Shown in pieces: positions 33,338 to 40,997 of a stretch of 46,384 bases of DNA (position 1 is its first letter; every line of letters begins with the position of its first letter). The stretch lies in the NCBI GenBank assembly GCA_945896675.1, contig CAMDEM010000016.1:1-46384 (forward strand), read 5' to 3'. The position numbers and the translations under genes are program-made. The notes below the pieces were generated by a model, which saw nothing but the letters and a program-made list of their open reading frames with translations, searched no databases and was not told the origin of the DNA. This stretch comes from Cyanobium sp. NIES-981 (GTDB lineage Bacteria; Cyanobacteriota; Cyanobacteriia; PCC-6307; Cyanobiaceae).

Positions 33338-33593
33338 ACGACTCGCGTGGACGGCTGTTGCTTGGGATGACTACCTGTATTGGCAGGGGCAAGACCGCAA
33401 ACAGCTCAGGCGGATCAATCAATTGATCCAAGCGTGCCTGCGGGATCCCTTCCAGGGCATCGGCAAGCCTGAGCCCTTGCGCGAGAACCTTTCCGATTGC
33501 TGGTCCCGGCGTATTGATGAGACGCAACGATTGGTTTATCGCGTTGAAGCCACAATGTTGGTGGTTTTGGCCTGTCGTTATCACTACCGCTAG
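33324..33593 (+). CDS. yoeB: YoeB-family toxin (ribosome-dependent mRNA interferase)
   Basis: An 89-residue RelE-fold toxin. It matches YoeB closely: LAWTAVAWDDYLYWQGQDRK, RINQLIQACLRDPFQGIGKPEPL, WSRRIDETQRLVYRV, and the C-terminal ACRYHY with the catalytic His-Tyr pair. YoeB cuts mRNA at the ribosomal A site. All the conserved residues appear intact, so it should be functional. Its ATG lies inside the end of the antitoxin gene. A 19-base tandem duplication spans its stop codon. Confidence 0.95.
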   Translation: MQTPERLAWTAVAWDDYLYWQGQDRKQLRRINQLIQACLRDPFQGIGKPEPLRENLSDCWSRRIDETQRLVYRVEATMLVVLACRYHYR

Positions 33594-33614
33594 GGGTTAT
33601 CACTACCGCTAGGG
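33577..33614. repeat. 19-base tandem duplication spanning the toxin stop codon
   Basis: GTTATCACTACCGCTAGGG occurs at 33577-33595 and again, perfectly, at 33596-33614. The first copy encodes the last residues RYHYR and the stop; the second is outside the gene. Confidence 0.95.
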
Positions 33615-33826
33615 GGCCCAGGGGCACCCCATAGATCAGCTGTGAGATAACGAGTACCGCCACCAGCACTGTGATCGCGCGCGGCGATGCGGAGCTCGTT
33701 GTCCGCCTCAGGGCTAGCCACTGATCACCCGCCCCTCTTGCAACGCCCGAGCGATCACATGGGTGCTGGAAGCCAGGCCAGTTAGGTCCGCTTAAGCTGG
33801 CTTCAAGACGCCATTCTTTTTCTTCG

Positions 33827-34123
33827 ATGGCCTCCACTCCTGAGCAGCTGATCAGCCGGCTTCGCGAGCACGGTCCCGCCTTGCGGGAGAAATTTGGTGT
33901 GCGTCGCTTGCGGGTTTTCGGCTCGTTGGCCCGCGGTTCTGCAGGACCTGACAGCGATGTGGATGTGCTGGTGGATTTCCAGGCTCCCGCCAGCGCGAAG
34001 CGCTTCTATGGCCTGCAATTTTCGTTAGAGGATTTGCTGGGCCGCTCGGTGGATTTGGTCACCGAAAAGGCCCTACGCGAGGAATTCCGGCCGATCATCG
34101 AAGCCGATGCCATCAGCATCTGA
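33827..34123 (+). CDS. mntA: MntA-type nucleotidyltransferase antitoxin
   Basis: A 98-residue minimal nucleotidyltransferase. The active-site pattern is VFGSLARGSAGPDSDVDVLV: a GS loop followed by D-x-D. MntA proteins AMPylate the HEPN toxin HepT and so silence it. The HepT gene follows with a 17-base overlap. The module lies 230 bases after the YefM-YoeB module on the same strand; the spacer holds the repeat above but no clear gene. Confidence 0.94.
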   Translation: MASTPEQLISRLREHGPALREKFGVRRLRVFGSLARGSAGPDSDVDVLVDFQAPASAKRFYGLQFSLEDLLGRSVDLVTEKALREEFRPIIEADAISI

Positions 34124-34481
34124 GCAGCGCGAACCGAGGGATTGGCGGCTGTATCTCCTTGATATGGAGATATTTGCCAAGCGGGCCATGGGGTATTGCT
34201 CAGGCCTTGACCAGCAGCAATTTGAGGCCAATCCGCTGGTTCAGGATGCTGTTCTGCGCAACATCGAGTTGATCGGAGAAGCGGCAGGCCGTATTCCTGA
34301 TGAATTTCGACAAGCCCATCCCGAGATTCAGTGGCGTCAGATCGTCGCCATGCGCAACCAATTGATTCACGGCTACTTGGGCATCGATCTCGACATCGTC
34401 TGGGATGTGGTGTGCGTTGAGTTGCCTGCCCTTCTTAGGCAGTGTCAGAATTTGGGCAATGATCAATCCCCTGGTGAGTAG
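34107..34481 (+). CDS. hepT: HepT-type HEPN toxin
   Basis: A 124-residue HEPN ribonuclease. Features are RDWRLYLLDM, LVQDAVLRNIELIGEAAGRIP, and the catalytic R-x4-H-x-Y motif in AMRNQLIHGYLGIDLDIVW. The tyrosine next to the histidine is the residue MntA modifies in characterised systems. The toxin's target is RNA, and for some members tRNA. Key residues are intact. It converges on the Usp gene, 14 bases away. Confidence 0.94.
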   Translation: MPSASEQREPRDWRLYLLDMEIFAKRAMGYCSGLDQQQFEANPLVQDAVLRNIELIGEAAGRIPDEFRQAHPEIQWRQIVAMRNQLIHGYLGIDLDIVWDVVCVELPALLRQCQNLGNDQSPGE

Positions 34482-34495
34482 CCCGAACTCTGCCT

Positions 34496-34969
34496 TCAGG
34501 CCTGGGCTTCCTGGCCCGGATACACCAGCACCGGCAGTTTGGAGTGGGTCAGAACCCGCTGGGTTTCGCTGCCGATGAGCAGGCCTGCCAGGCCCCGGCG
34601 GCCGTGGGAGGCCATGAAGTTCAGGTCGCAATCGTTATCACGGGCGGCCGCGAGGATGGCCTCGTAGATCACGGGGTGGACGGCGGTGCTGCTGGTGCAG
34701 GGCACCCCGGCGGCCTCGGCCAGGCTGGTGGCGGCTTTCAGGATTGTTGCGGCCCGCTCCCGATTGGCCTGGGCAAAAGATTCTGCTAGGTCTGGGTTGA
34801 TGGCGAAGCCTTCGCCAAAGAGGGCCACATCGGTGCGGCCATAGAAGCTTTCCTGGGCATGGAAAAACGTGATCTCAGCCCCTGATTCTTTGGCGAATCC
34901 AACGGCATGCTCGATGGCCATCTCCGCCATCTGGGAACCATCGGTGGGCACCAGCAGGTGGTGAAACAA
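34496..34969 (-). CDS. universal stress protein (UspA family)
   Basis: A 157-residue single-domain Usp. The opening is FHHLLVPTDGSQMAEMAIEHAV and the ATP-binding motif is HGRRGLAGLLIGSETQRVL (G-x2-G-x9-G-S/T). A TTG start at 34969 is supported by GGAGAAGG just upstream and by the family opening; no ATG is available near it. Usp proteins bind ATP or AMP and help survival under stress by unclear means. Confidence 0.93.
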   Translation of the reverse strand: MFHHLLVPTDGSQMAEMAIEHAVGFAKESGAEITFFHAQESFYGRTDVALFGEGFAINPDLAESFAQANRERAATILKAATSLAEAAGVPCTSSTAVHPVIYEAILAAARDNDCDLNFMASHGRRGLAGLLIGSETQRVLTHSKLPVLVYPGQEAQA

Positions 34970-35023
34970 CGGCCTTCTCCTTTTGCCGGAGGCTAGGGGT
35001 GGTTTTTAGGCGTGGCGGTGATT

Positions 35024-36265
35024 TCAGGCGTTGCGGAGATCCTTCAGGCCCTTTAGGCCCCAGAGGGATGGGATAGCCCACAGCGCGCAGTACAGGCCAG
35101 GCCCCCAGCTCCAGCCCACCTCCCCCAGCATCCAGGCGGCAACCAGGGGAACGGTGCCTCCCAGCAAGGCCACGGTGAGGCTGTAGCTGATTGAAAACCC
35201 CGTGCACCGGCTCCCTTCACCAAACAGGCTCGGCAACAGGCTGGGGTAGGTGCCCAGGATCAGCATCAGAGGTATCAGAGCCAGCCCTTGGCCAGCCATC
35301 ACCCCCAGGGGTGTGGCCTGTTGCATCAGCACCACCGCTGGAATCGCTACCACCGCCAAGGCGAGATTCCACCAGCGCATGGTGGTGGCGCTACCCCAAC
35401 GGTCGGCCAGCCATCCGCCCAACACAATGATGGGAATCCCCAGGGCTTCGCTCACGGTGGTGATGCCGCTGTAGAGGGCGGCGTTTTGGGGCTGTTGGCT
35501 GATGGCGTACTGCACCAAAAAGACCAAAATCAAATAGAAGCTCACATTGGCCATGGCGATGATCGCCATCACCTTCACCATGGGGCGCCAATGGCGCAGG
35601 GTGGCGATCAGGTGCTCGCTGGCTTTGGGGTTTGGGCCTTGCGGTTGCGAATCGGGAATCCCCTCCCGCAACCAAAGGGCAAACAGGCCAGCGATGGCTC
35701 CGATGAAAAAGGGAATGCGCCATCCCCAACTGGCCACATCCTGGGGAGGCAGGTTTTGGTTGATCAGGGTGGAGGCCAGGGCCCCAAGGACAAAGCCAAA
35801 CAGGGTGCCGGCTCCGGTCAAGCTGGTGGCCAGCCCCCGGCGTTGGATTGGAGCTGTTTCGATCACGTAGGTGATCGACCCGGTGTATTCCCCGCCCACG
35901 GAGAATCCCTGGGCCATGCGACAACCCAGGAGGCAAAAAGCGGCCAGCGGCCCCCATTCGGCATAGGTGGGCAGGAGGCCAATGGCCAGGCTCGATAGCG
36001 CCATCACCACCACACTGGTGAGCAACATCGCTTTGCGTCCCGCCAAATCGCCGATGGGCCCAAGGACCAGGCTGCCGATCGGGCGCATGAGGTAGCCCAC
36101 GGCAAACACGCCAAAGACTTCGATCAGCTGAACGCCTGGATCGGCCTTCGGGAAGAAGGCGTTGCCGATGTCCCGGGCGAAGTAGCCGTAAACAGCAAAA
36201 TCAAACCACTCCAGGGTGTTGCCCACCGTGGATGCAAGCCAGATCCTGATCGGACGACGTTGCAT
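35024..36265 (-). CDS. MFS transporter, metabolite:H+ symporter (MHS) type
   Basis: A 413-residue major facilitator of the MHS group (ProP/KgtP-like). Hallmarks: IWLASTVGNTLEWFDFAVYGY at the N terminus, GPIGDLAGRKAMLL, RMAQGFSVGGEYTGSITYVIE, and GWRIPFFIGAIAGL. The group takes up small organic acids or compatible solutes with protons. The sequence does not decide the substrate. It lies 54 bases upstream of the Usp gene on the same strand, and the divergent side is the gene at 36330 (same strand). Confidence 0.92.
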   Translation of the reverse strand: MQRRPIRIWLASTVGNTLEWFDFAVYGYFARDIGNAFFPKADPGVQLIEVFGVFAVGYLMRPIGSLVLGPIGDLAGRKAMLLTSVVVMALSSLAIGLLPTYAEWGPLAAFCLLGCRMAQGFSVGGEYTGSITYVIETAPIQRRGLATSLTGAGTLFGFVLGALASTLINQNLPPQDVASWGWRIPFFIGAIAGLFALWLREGIPDSQPQGPNPKASEHLIATLRHWRPMVKVMAIIAMANVSFYLILVFLVQYAISQQPQNAALYSGITTVSEALGIPIIVLGGWLADRWGSATTMRWWNLALAVVAIPAVVLMQQATPLGVMAGQGLALIPLMLILGTYPSLLPSLFGEGSRCTGFSISYSLTVALLGGTVPLVAAWMLGEVGWSWGPGLYCALWAIPSLWGLKGLKDLRNA

Positions 36266-36329
36266 GGATCGTGTACGAAGAGTTGGCTAGACGCGCCCGC
36301 ACCCCTAAAAAGCAGGGTGGGGCATCGAC

Positions 36330-37010
36330 CTAAGCCCCTTTGCTCCAATCGGCAGCCGGCTCAGGCTTGTCGCTGTCCTTGAGGGAGGGGAACGTGGTGC
36401 TGATGAAGGTCACCATCTCTTGGCGCACTTTGGCGCGGAATGCGGCAGCGGCTTCAGCGTCCAGCACGGGGTAGGCCTTGGGGTTGGCGGCGTCTTCGGC
36501 GCGCAGGGGTTTCCAGTTGGTGGTTTGGGTGGCCTTGAGGGCTTCCAGGGGCGCAATGAAGTCGAACTCCAGGGTGCGGCCGCCAGCTTCACTGGTCCAC
36601 TGCTCGCGCAGGGGCATGAGCAGCTTGGCCTTGAGGGTATCGGGCAGGCCCAGCACCGGTTGGTAGTAATCGAGGGCCCGCTGCTCCTCTTCGATCACGA
36701 TCGCCCAGGCGGACTCATCCCCAGCCCCTAGCCCCAGCTCAGCTGCAGCGGCCAGCATCGCCTCGCGGTAGAAGCTCAGCCACTGGTAATAAGCCTTGTC
36801 TTTGATGGCTTTTTTCGCGGAGCCCTTGCCGGCTACCCGCTTGGGCAGCAGGCCTTCGGCCTTGCGCAGCACCTGGCGATCTTCGGGCTCCAGGTTGATC
36901 GCCCCCCAGCGCTGGCGGTACTCCCACAGCTCCTCGTATTTGCGCACCTCTTCAGCGGTCCAGCCCAGGACTAGGAGTTCTGCTCCCCGGCTTGTTTCGT
37001 CCTTTGCCAC
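36330..37010 (-). CDS. conserved hypothetical protein
   Basis: A 226-residue soluble protein with a GTG start. It is helical with several Trp/Tyr-rich motifs (GWTAEEVRKYEELWEYRQRW, KAYYQWLSFYREAM, EEEQRALDYYQPVLGLP) and ends PSLKDSDKPEPAADWSKGA. I recognise no domain. The protein-like composition across the whole length makes a real gene very likely. It lies 35 bases downstream of the GDT1-type gene on the same strand, so they may share a transcript. Confidence 0.72.
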   Translation of the reverse strand: MAKDETSRGAELLVLGWTAEEVRKYEELWEYRQRWGAINLEPEDRQVLRKAEGLLPKRVAGKGSAKKAIKDKAYYQWLSFYREAMLAAAAELGLGAGDESAWAIVIEEEQRALDYYQPVLGLPDTLKAKLLMPLREQWTSEAGGRTLEFDFIAPLEALKATQTTNWKPLRAEDAANPKAYPVLDAEAAAAFRAKVRQEMVTFISTTFPSLKDSDKPEPAADWSKGA

Positions 37011-37045
37011 CTGTTGCGTTGCTCCAGTACGGGGCAGCGTAGTGG

Positions 37046-37693
37046 TCAGCCCAGGGCTTGCTTGAGCGAAACCAGGCCAAAGACCAGAAATAACCCTCCG
37101 CTCAGCCGGTAGAGCAAGGCTTCATTGACCCGCTTGCCGATCCACTGGCCCGACCCCACGGCGAGGGCGGTGACCACGCCATGGCCGAGCAAAGACCCCG
37201 CCAGCAGGCCGGCAAAGGTGAAGCCCGGGGCGGCGGCCAAAAAGATGGTGGCGAATTGGGTGCGATCCCCCAGCTCCGCGATGAACACCAGCCCAAAGGC
37301 TTCCCAGATCACGCTCCAGGCCGTGGAGTAGCTGTGGCCGTTTTCGGCCCGATCGATCGCGGTTTGGGCGTCCTGGGCTTCCGCTTCCGCAGCATTGGCC
37401 GCCATGCCCTGGGCGTCGAACAGCAGTTTCAGACCAAAGCCCAGAAATAGGGCGGCGGCGATCCAGGGCACCACCCCCTGGGGCAGCAATTCCTTCAGGC
37501 CATATCCCAGGCCCAGGGAGATCAAGGTGACGGCCGCCAGGGCGCTAAACGCCCCGATAAACACCCAGCGGGGCCGATGGCGCACCGCCAGGATCAGGGC
37601 CATGAAGAAGGTCTTGTCGCCCAATTCCGCCAGGGTGATGGCGGTGAGGCTGGAACCAAAGGCTGTGAGACCAGGATCGTGGACAACTGCCAT
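37046..37693 (-). CDS. TMEM165/GDT1-family cation exchanger
   Basis: A 215-residue, six- or seven-helix protein with the two family motifs E-x-G-D-K/R-T: ELGDKT at residues 23-28 and ELGDRT at 140-145. In cyanobacteria and plants the family exports Mn2+ (Mnx, PAM71) or Ca2+ and protects the photosynthetic apparatus from manganese overload. The loop between helices 3 and 4 is Ala/Glu-rich. A single fused gene carries both halves, as usual for this group. Confidence 0.93.
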   Translation of the reverse strand: MAVVHDPGLTAFGSSLTAITLAELGDKTFFMALILAVRHRPRWVFIGAFSALAAVTLISLGLGYGLKELLPQGVVPWIAAALFLGFGLKLLFDAQGMAANAAEAEAQDAQTAIDRAENGHSYSTAWSVIWEAFGLVFIAELGDRTQFATIFLAAAPGFTFAGLLAGSLLGHGVVTALAVGSGQWIGKRVNEALLYRLSGGLFLVFGLVSLKQALG

Positions 37694-37746
37694 GGGCCTG
37701 GTTCAGCACATGCCAAAACCCTAAGGCTCTGGCCAGGGGGCTTTGG

Positions 37747-38406
37747 CTAAGTCTGGTTCCCTTTCCAGCCGGCCAGGTGGGAGGCGGCCCTGGATCGCAC
37801 CAGCGCCCGGGCCGCAGGCATGGCCGGTTCGAGGTGCTCGGAGCTAAAGGGCGGCAGGGCCCGACTGCGCAGCCAGGCCCCCCAGCGGAATTCATGGAAG
37901 GGGATCAGGGGGGCAGCTTCGATCACCTTCTCCTTTTTGAGCTTCCACACGAGGCTGCGGTAGGGATCGTCCTGGAGGCCCGTGAGCTGGTGGGGCATGG
38001 CGGCGGGATGCAAGGGCCCTAGCCCCCGGCCGTCGTACAGATACAGCCAGCCCCGGCTTTGCAATTCAGCCAGCACGGTGTCCCGATCGTCGGTGTCGAG
38101 CTGGAGGGCCACATAGCCAAACGCATGGGCCTGGGGATCCATCTCCATCAGGGCCCGCAGCCGGTGGTGGCGGTCCACCATCCAAACGGCCCCGCCTTTG
38201 CTGCGAACTAAGGGAACGGGTTTGCTGCCCAGGTAGGTGCGTCTTTCCTTGGCGTCTTCGTGGGAAAAGTCTTTCTGCCTGCTCTGCACCTCAGCCATAC
38301 CCACGCAGAGTTGGGTTGGCTGGAGGCTGGCAATTGGTACCTCCAGCAGCTCGCCCTTGGGATCGGGGGGCGGAAGGGGCTGGAATGGGGGCAGGCGCAG
38401 GGCCAT
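37747..38406 (-). CDS. ParB-like (PF08857-type) protein
   Basis: A 219-residue protein. Segments EVPIASLQPTQLCVGMAEV, KPVPLVRSKGGAVWMVDRHHRLRAL and the later KVIEAAPLIPFHEFRWGAWLR fit the 'putative ParB-like nuclease' family, which shares the ParB/sulfiredoxin fold with a DRHHRL loop. Such proteins are not chromosome-partition ParBs and their substrate is unknown. It is 53 bases upstream of the GDT1-type gene on the same strand. Confidence 0.82.
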   Translation of the reverse strand: MALRLPPFQPLPPPDPKGELLEVPIASLQPTQLCVGMAEVQSRQKDFSHEDAKERRTYLGSKPVPLVRSKGGAVWMVDRHHRLRALMEMDPQAHAFGYVALQLDTDDRDTVLAELQSRGWLYLYDGRGLGPLHPAAMPHQLTGLQDDPYRSLVWKLKKEKVIEAAPLIPFHEFRWGAWLRSRALPPFSSEHLEPAMPAARALVRSRAASHLAGWKGNQT

Positions 38407-38493
38407 GGCTGGGGCCGTAGGGGCTGGCCCTTTGAGGGGCCTGATTTGGCCCCCATCCTCGCCTGCCCTGCCCCAGGCGGGGCGGGTTGGGGC

Positions 38494-38697
38494 TTAGCCC
38501 TGGCTGAGCAGTTGGCCGAGGCCGATCTGGTGAAGGATCCCTTGGCCGGTCATGGCCTCGGTGATCACGCCAATCACAAAGCCGAGCATGGCGGCGCGGC
38601 CGTTGAAGCGTTCGGCGGTCTTCAGTTGTTCGGAGTGGATTTGGGCGGCGGCGGCGTTGAGAAACCAACGTTCGTCGGCTTGGGCGGAACGGGTCAT
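38494..38697 (-). CDS. high-light-inducible (Hli/SCP) chlorophyll-binding protein
   Basis: A 67-residue one-helix protein with the Hli signature ERFNGRAAMLGFVIG at residues 30-43, where E and N/R coordinate chlorophyll and R/E pair between helices. Ends GQGILHQIGLGQLL. Hli proteins dimerise in the thylakoid and protect photosystem assembly under high light. Upstream, at about 38720-38745, the minus strand has a GTTACA element, part of a possible HLR1 box bound by RpaB, but a second well-spaced half is not clear. Confidence 0.94.
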   Translation of the reverse strand: MTRSAQADERWFLNAAAAQIHSEQLKTAERFNGRAAMLGFVIGVITEAMTGQGILHQIGLGQLLSQG

Positions 38698-38888
38698 GGT
38701 TCAAATGCAACGAAGTGCGAACCGAGTGTAACGAATTTCTGTATTTTGCTTGACTTTGGGAGGTGTGGGTTTTCCGACTTCCTGGTCCTCCCGTTCCTCC
38801 CACTCCTCCCGTTGACCCGCGGCTTGTCTTGGGCCTGGATGGGCTCTTGATCGGGCGGGAATAGGGTCCATCCCAGGTGTAAGCAGTT

Positions 38889-40046
38889 ATGTCAGCTCTG
38901 TCTTCAGCTCTGTCTTCAGCGGTTTTGCGGGAGGGGCCCCACGGCCCGATCGGCGTTTTGGTCTGCGGCCATGGCAGTCGCAACCGGCTGGCGGTGGCTG
39001 AATTTGCCCAGTTAGCCCAGCAGCTCCAGGCCCTGATGCCCGAGGTGCCCGTGGAATACGGCTACCTGGAATTTGCCAGGCCGATCCTGCGCGATGGGCT
39101 CGAAGCCCTGCGGCAACGGGGCGTGCGCCATGTGCTCGCCGTGCCGGCGATGTTGTTTGCCGCTGGCCACGCCAAGAACGACATCCCCTCGGTGCTCAAT
39201 ACCTATGCGGCCGAAACCGGCCTCAAGATCGACTATGGCCGGGAGCTTGGGGTCGACCTCAAGATGATCCAGGCGGCGGGGGCCCGGATTCGCGAGGCGA
39301 TCGGTGCGGCTTCCGATCTCAGCGACACCCTGCTGGTGGTAGTGGGGCGGGGCTCCTCGGATCCGGATGCCAATTCCAACGTCGCCAAGGTGACCCGGAT
39401 GCTGGTGGAAGGGTTTGGTTTTGGCTGGGGGGAAACGGTCTATTCCGGGGTCACCTTTCCCCTGGTGGAACCGGGCCTGCGCCACGTGGTGAAACTCGGT
39501 TACCGCCGGATTGTGGTGTTCCCCTATTTCCTGTTTTCAGGGGTGCTGGTGAGCCGCATTGTTCAGCACACCGAACGGGTGGCGGCCGACCACCCCGAGG
39601 TGGAGTTTGTGAAGGCCTCCTACCTGGGCGATCACCCCTTGGTGCTGGGCACCTTTGTGGAGCGGGTGGAGGAGGTGGTGCGGGGCGACACGAACATGAA
39701 TTGCTCGCTGTGCAAATACCGCTCCCAGGTGCTCGGCTTTGAAACCGAGGTAGGTGCTCCCCAGCACAGCCACCACCACCACGTGGAGGGCCTCACCGAT
39801 GGCTGTGACCTCTGCGAACGCGAATGCACGGGGGCCTGCCAGCCCGATGGCGTGCCCCTACCGGTGGGCGGCCATGCCCCCCATGCCCATGCCCATGATC
39901 ACGAGCACGGCCACGACCATCCCCACGGCCACGACCACCCCCACGGGCACGACCACTCCCCTGGCGCGGCCCACGAGCATCACCATCCCCCCTACCCCCA
40001 CGCCGACCACCCGCTCGGTCCTCGCACCCTGCGCCAGTCGAGTTGA
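38889..40046 (+). CDS. CbiX-type sirohydrochlorin chelatase with His-rich tail
   Basis: A 385-residue two-domain chelatase. Metal-site histidines are H28 (VLVCGHGSRN) and H94 (LFAAGHAKND). The second domain follows (TLLVVVGRGSSDPDANSN, VVFPYFLFSGVLV). After the fold come Cys motifs NMNCSLCKYR and CDLCERECTGAC, resembling the Fe-S motif of long CbiX proteins, and then a His/Asp-rich tail (HGHDHPHGHDH) made by an 18-base repeat. The enzyme inserts cobalt (or iron) into sirohydrochlorin for B12 or siroheme; the tail may store metal. The N terminus carries a 12-base in-frame repeat (SALS-SALS-SAV). Confidence 0.92.
   Translation: MSALSSALSSAVLREGPHGPIGVLVCGHGSRNRLAVAEFAQLAQQLQALMPEVPVEYGYLEFARPILRDGLEALRQRGVRHVLAVPAMLFAAGHAKNDIPSVLNTYAAETGLKIDYGRELGVDLKMIQAAGARIREAIGAASDLSDTLLVVVGRGSSDPDANSNVAKVTRMLVEGFGFGWGETVYSGVTFPLVEPGLRHVVKLGYRRIVVFPYFLFSGVLVSRIVQHTERVAADHPEVEFVKASYLGDHPLVLGTFVERVEEVVRGDTNMNCSLCKYRSQVLGFETEVGAPQHSHHHHVEGLTDGCDLCERECTGACQPDGVPLPVGGHAPHAHAHDHEHGHDHPHGHDHPHGHDHSPGAAHEHHHPPYPHADHPLGPRTLRQSS
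38892..38921. repeat. 12-base tandem repeat just after a start codon
   Basis: TCAGCTCTGTCT occurs at 38892-38903 and 38904-38915, followed by a partial copy. It is in frame and directly follows the CbiX ATG. Confidence 0.85.
39909..39962. repeat. 18-base tandem repeat encoding His-rich tail
   Basis: Three copies (39909-39926, 39927-39944, 39945-39962), first two nearly identical, encode GHDHPH units near the 3' end of the CbiX gene. Confidence 0.85.
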
Positions 40047-40500
40047 ACTGGTTGGCCTGGGCCTACGTGAGGCCAGGCGGGTGGCCTGTGATCCAAGACA
40101 CCAAAGTGGAAAACAGCAAGGTTTTGTAGCTGCCCGCCTGTCTCGTCTCGACCCAAGTCTTGTGGGATTTGGGAGGATAAGCTGTTCTGATGGTTCGCGG
40201 CTTTCCCCATTCCCCAGGGGTTTTCCCCAGGAATTTTGGGGTTTTTCCACAGCAATTGGCTCGAATGCCCAGCCATCGCAGGCCCATTGGGGAATGTCGT
40301 GATCTGTTCATTCCAGGCTTGACAGGATTCGTAGCCCCCCTTGGCGGACCTGCGGTGTTCGCCGATGCCCCCCACCAGTGCCCCCGGACACTGGTTGTCT
40401 CAGCCTTTCTCGGGCTGAGTTTGCTGGCTGTTTAGCGCTTTGACGGGAGCCCCCTGGCCGTGCCCTACTGGCTGCATCAGCGCAGCGAAGACACCGCACG
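40047..40500. other. 454-base region without a convincing gene
   Basis: Short frames exist on both strands but have poor composition. Near 40200-40255 are clustered CCCCAGG/TTTTCC elements, including one TTTTTCCACA. A mature RNA, promoter or leader for the DUF2811 gene could lie here; nothing specific is recognised. Confidence 0.5.
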
Positions 40501-40842
40501 ATGGGTCCGGAACAACAGCAACTCGATACAGCACCCATCGGCCAGACCCCACCGGTTCCCCAAGCGCCACTAGCGGTCCAGGCCCCCGTTGGAGGAGAGG
40601 CCCCCGCCACGGAAACGGCCCCAGCCCCAGCCCGAGCCCCGACCACGCCCCCCAGCATCAGCCTGGAGGCTGAGGTGCCTGAGTTGCTTTACGTCGGCAT
40701 GCGCCAGTACCTCAGCAACCATCCCGAATGGGATCAATACCGGCTGGTCACTTCGGCCTTGGCCAGTTTCCTCTTCCAGAATGGCTGCGCCGATCAGTGC
40801 GTCACCCAGCACTACCTCAACGGTTTGTTCCTGCGCCCCTAA
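40501..40842 (+). CDS. DUF2811 protein with Pro/Ala-rich N terminus
   Basis: A 113-residue protein. The C-terminal 60 residues match the DUF2811 family: EVPELLYVGMRQYLSNHPEW, then QYRLVTSALASFLFQNGC and HYLNGLF. The family is small, cyanobacterial and of unknown role. The N-terminal 50 residues are a Pro/Ala/Thr-rich low-complexity segment not part of the family core. It converges on the GMC gene, with the latter's terminator between them. Confidence 0.87.
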   Translation: MGPEQQQLDTAPIGQTPPVPQAPLAVQAPVGGEAPATETAPAPARAPTTPPSISLEAEVPELLYVGMRQYLSNHPEWDQYRLVTSALASFLFQNGCADQCVTQHYLNGLFLRP

Positions 40843-40846
40843 GGCC

Positions 40847-40876
40847 AAAAAAAAGCGGAGGCGCCAACCCCCGCTT
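40847..40876 (-). terminator. rho-independent terminator
   Basis: A nine-base-pair stem (40853-40861 with 40868-40876, six-base loop) with eight A on the plus strand beside it, which read as U8 after the hairpin on the minus strand. It ends the GMC transcript; on the plus strand the U run is poor. Confidence 0.85.
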
Positions 40877-40997
40877 GTGTTCTCCCTTGCCCGACCCTTT
40901 GGAAAGGTCGCCCGGCCATTGTGTGGACCTTGGCCCGATCGAAGTGTGGCCATCGACACCGGAATCGGGCCCGGTGAGCGGCCCCTGACACTCCCCC

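Noticed and set aside
33600-33826. Minus-strand hydrophobic stretch (ITVLVAVLVISQLIYGV) suggesting a membrane-gene remnant
   Set aside because: The surrounding frame has poor composition, overlaps the toxin gene and lacks a believable start.
38698-38888. HLR1-like box upstream of the Hli gene
   Set aside because: One GTTACA half is present but the second half is not at the required spacing, so RpaB control is only mentioned, not listed as a site.
39890-39965. Regular repeats that might suggest a CRISPR array
   Set aside because: Units are contiguous, 18 bases, in frame and encode His-rich protein; no spacers are present.
40200-40260. TTTTCCACA-like element resembling a cyanobacterial DnaA box, with nearby TTTTCCCC repeats
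   Set aside because: Only one acceptable box is visible, and there is no dnaA, dnaN or other origin-linked gene nearby, so a replication origin is not supported.
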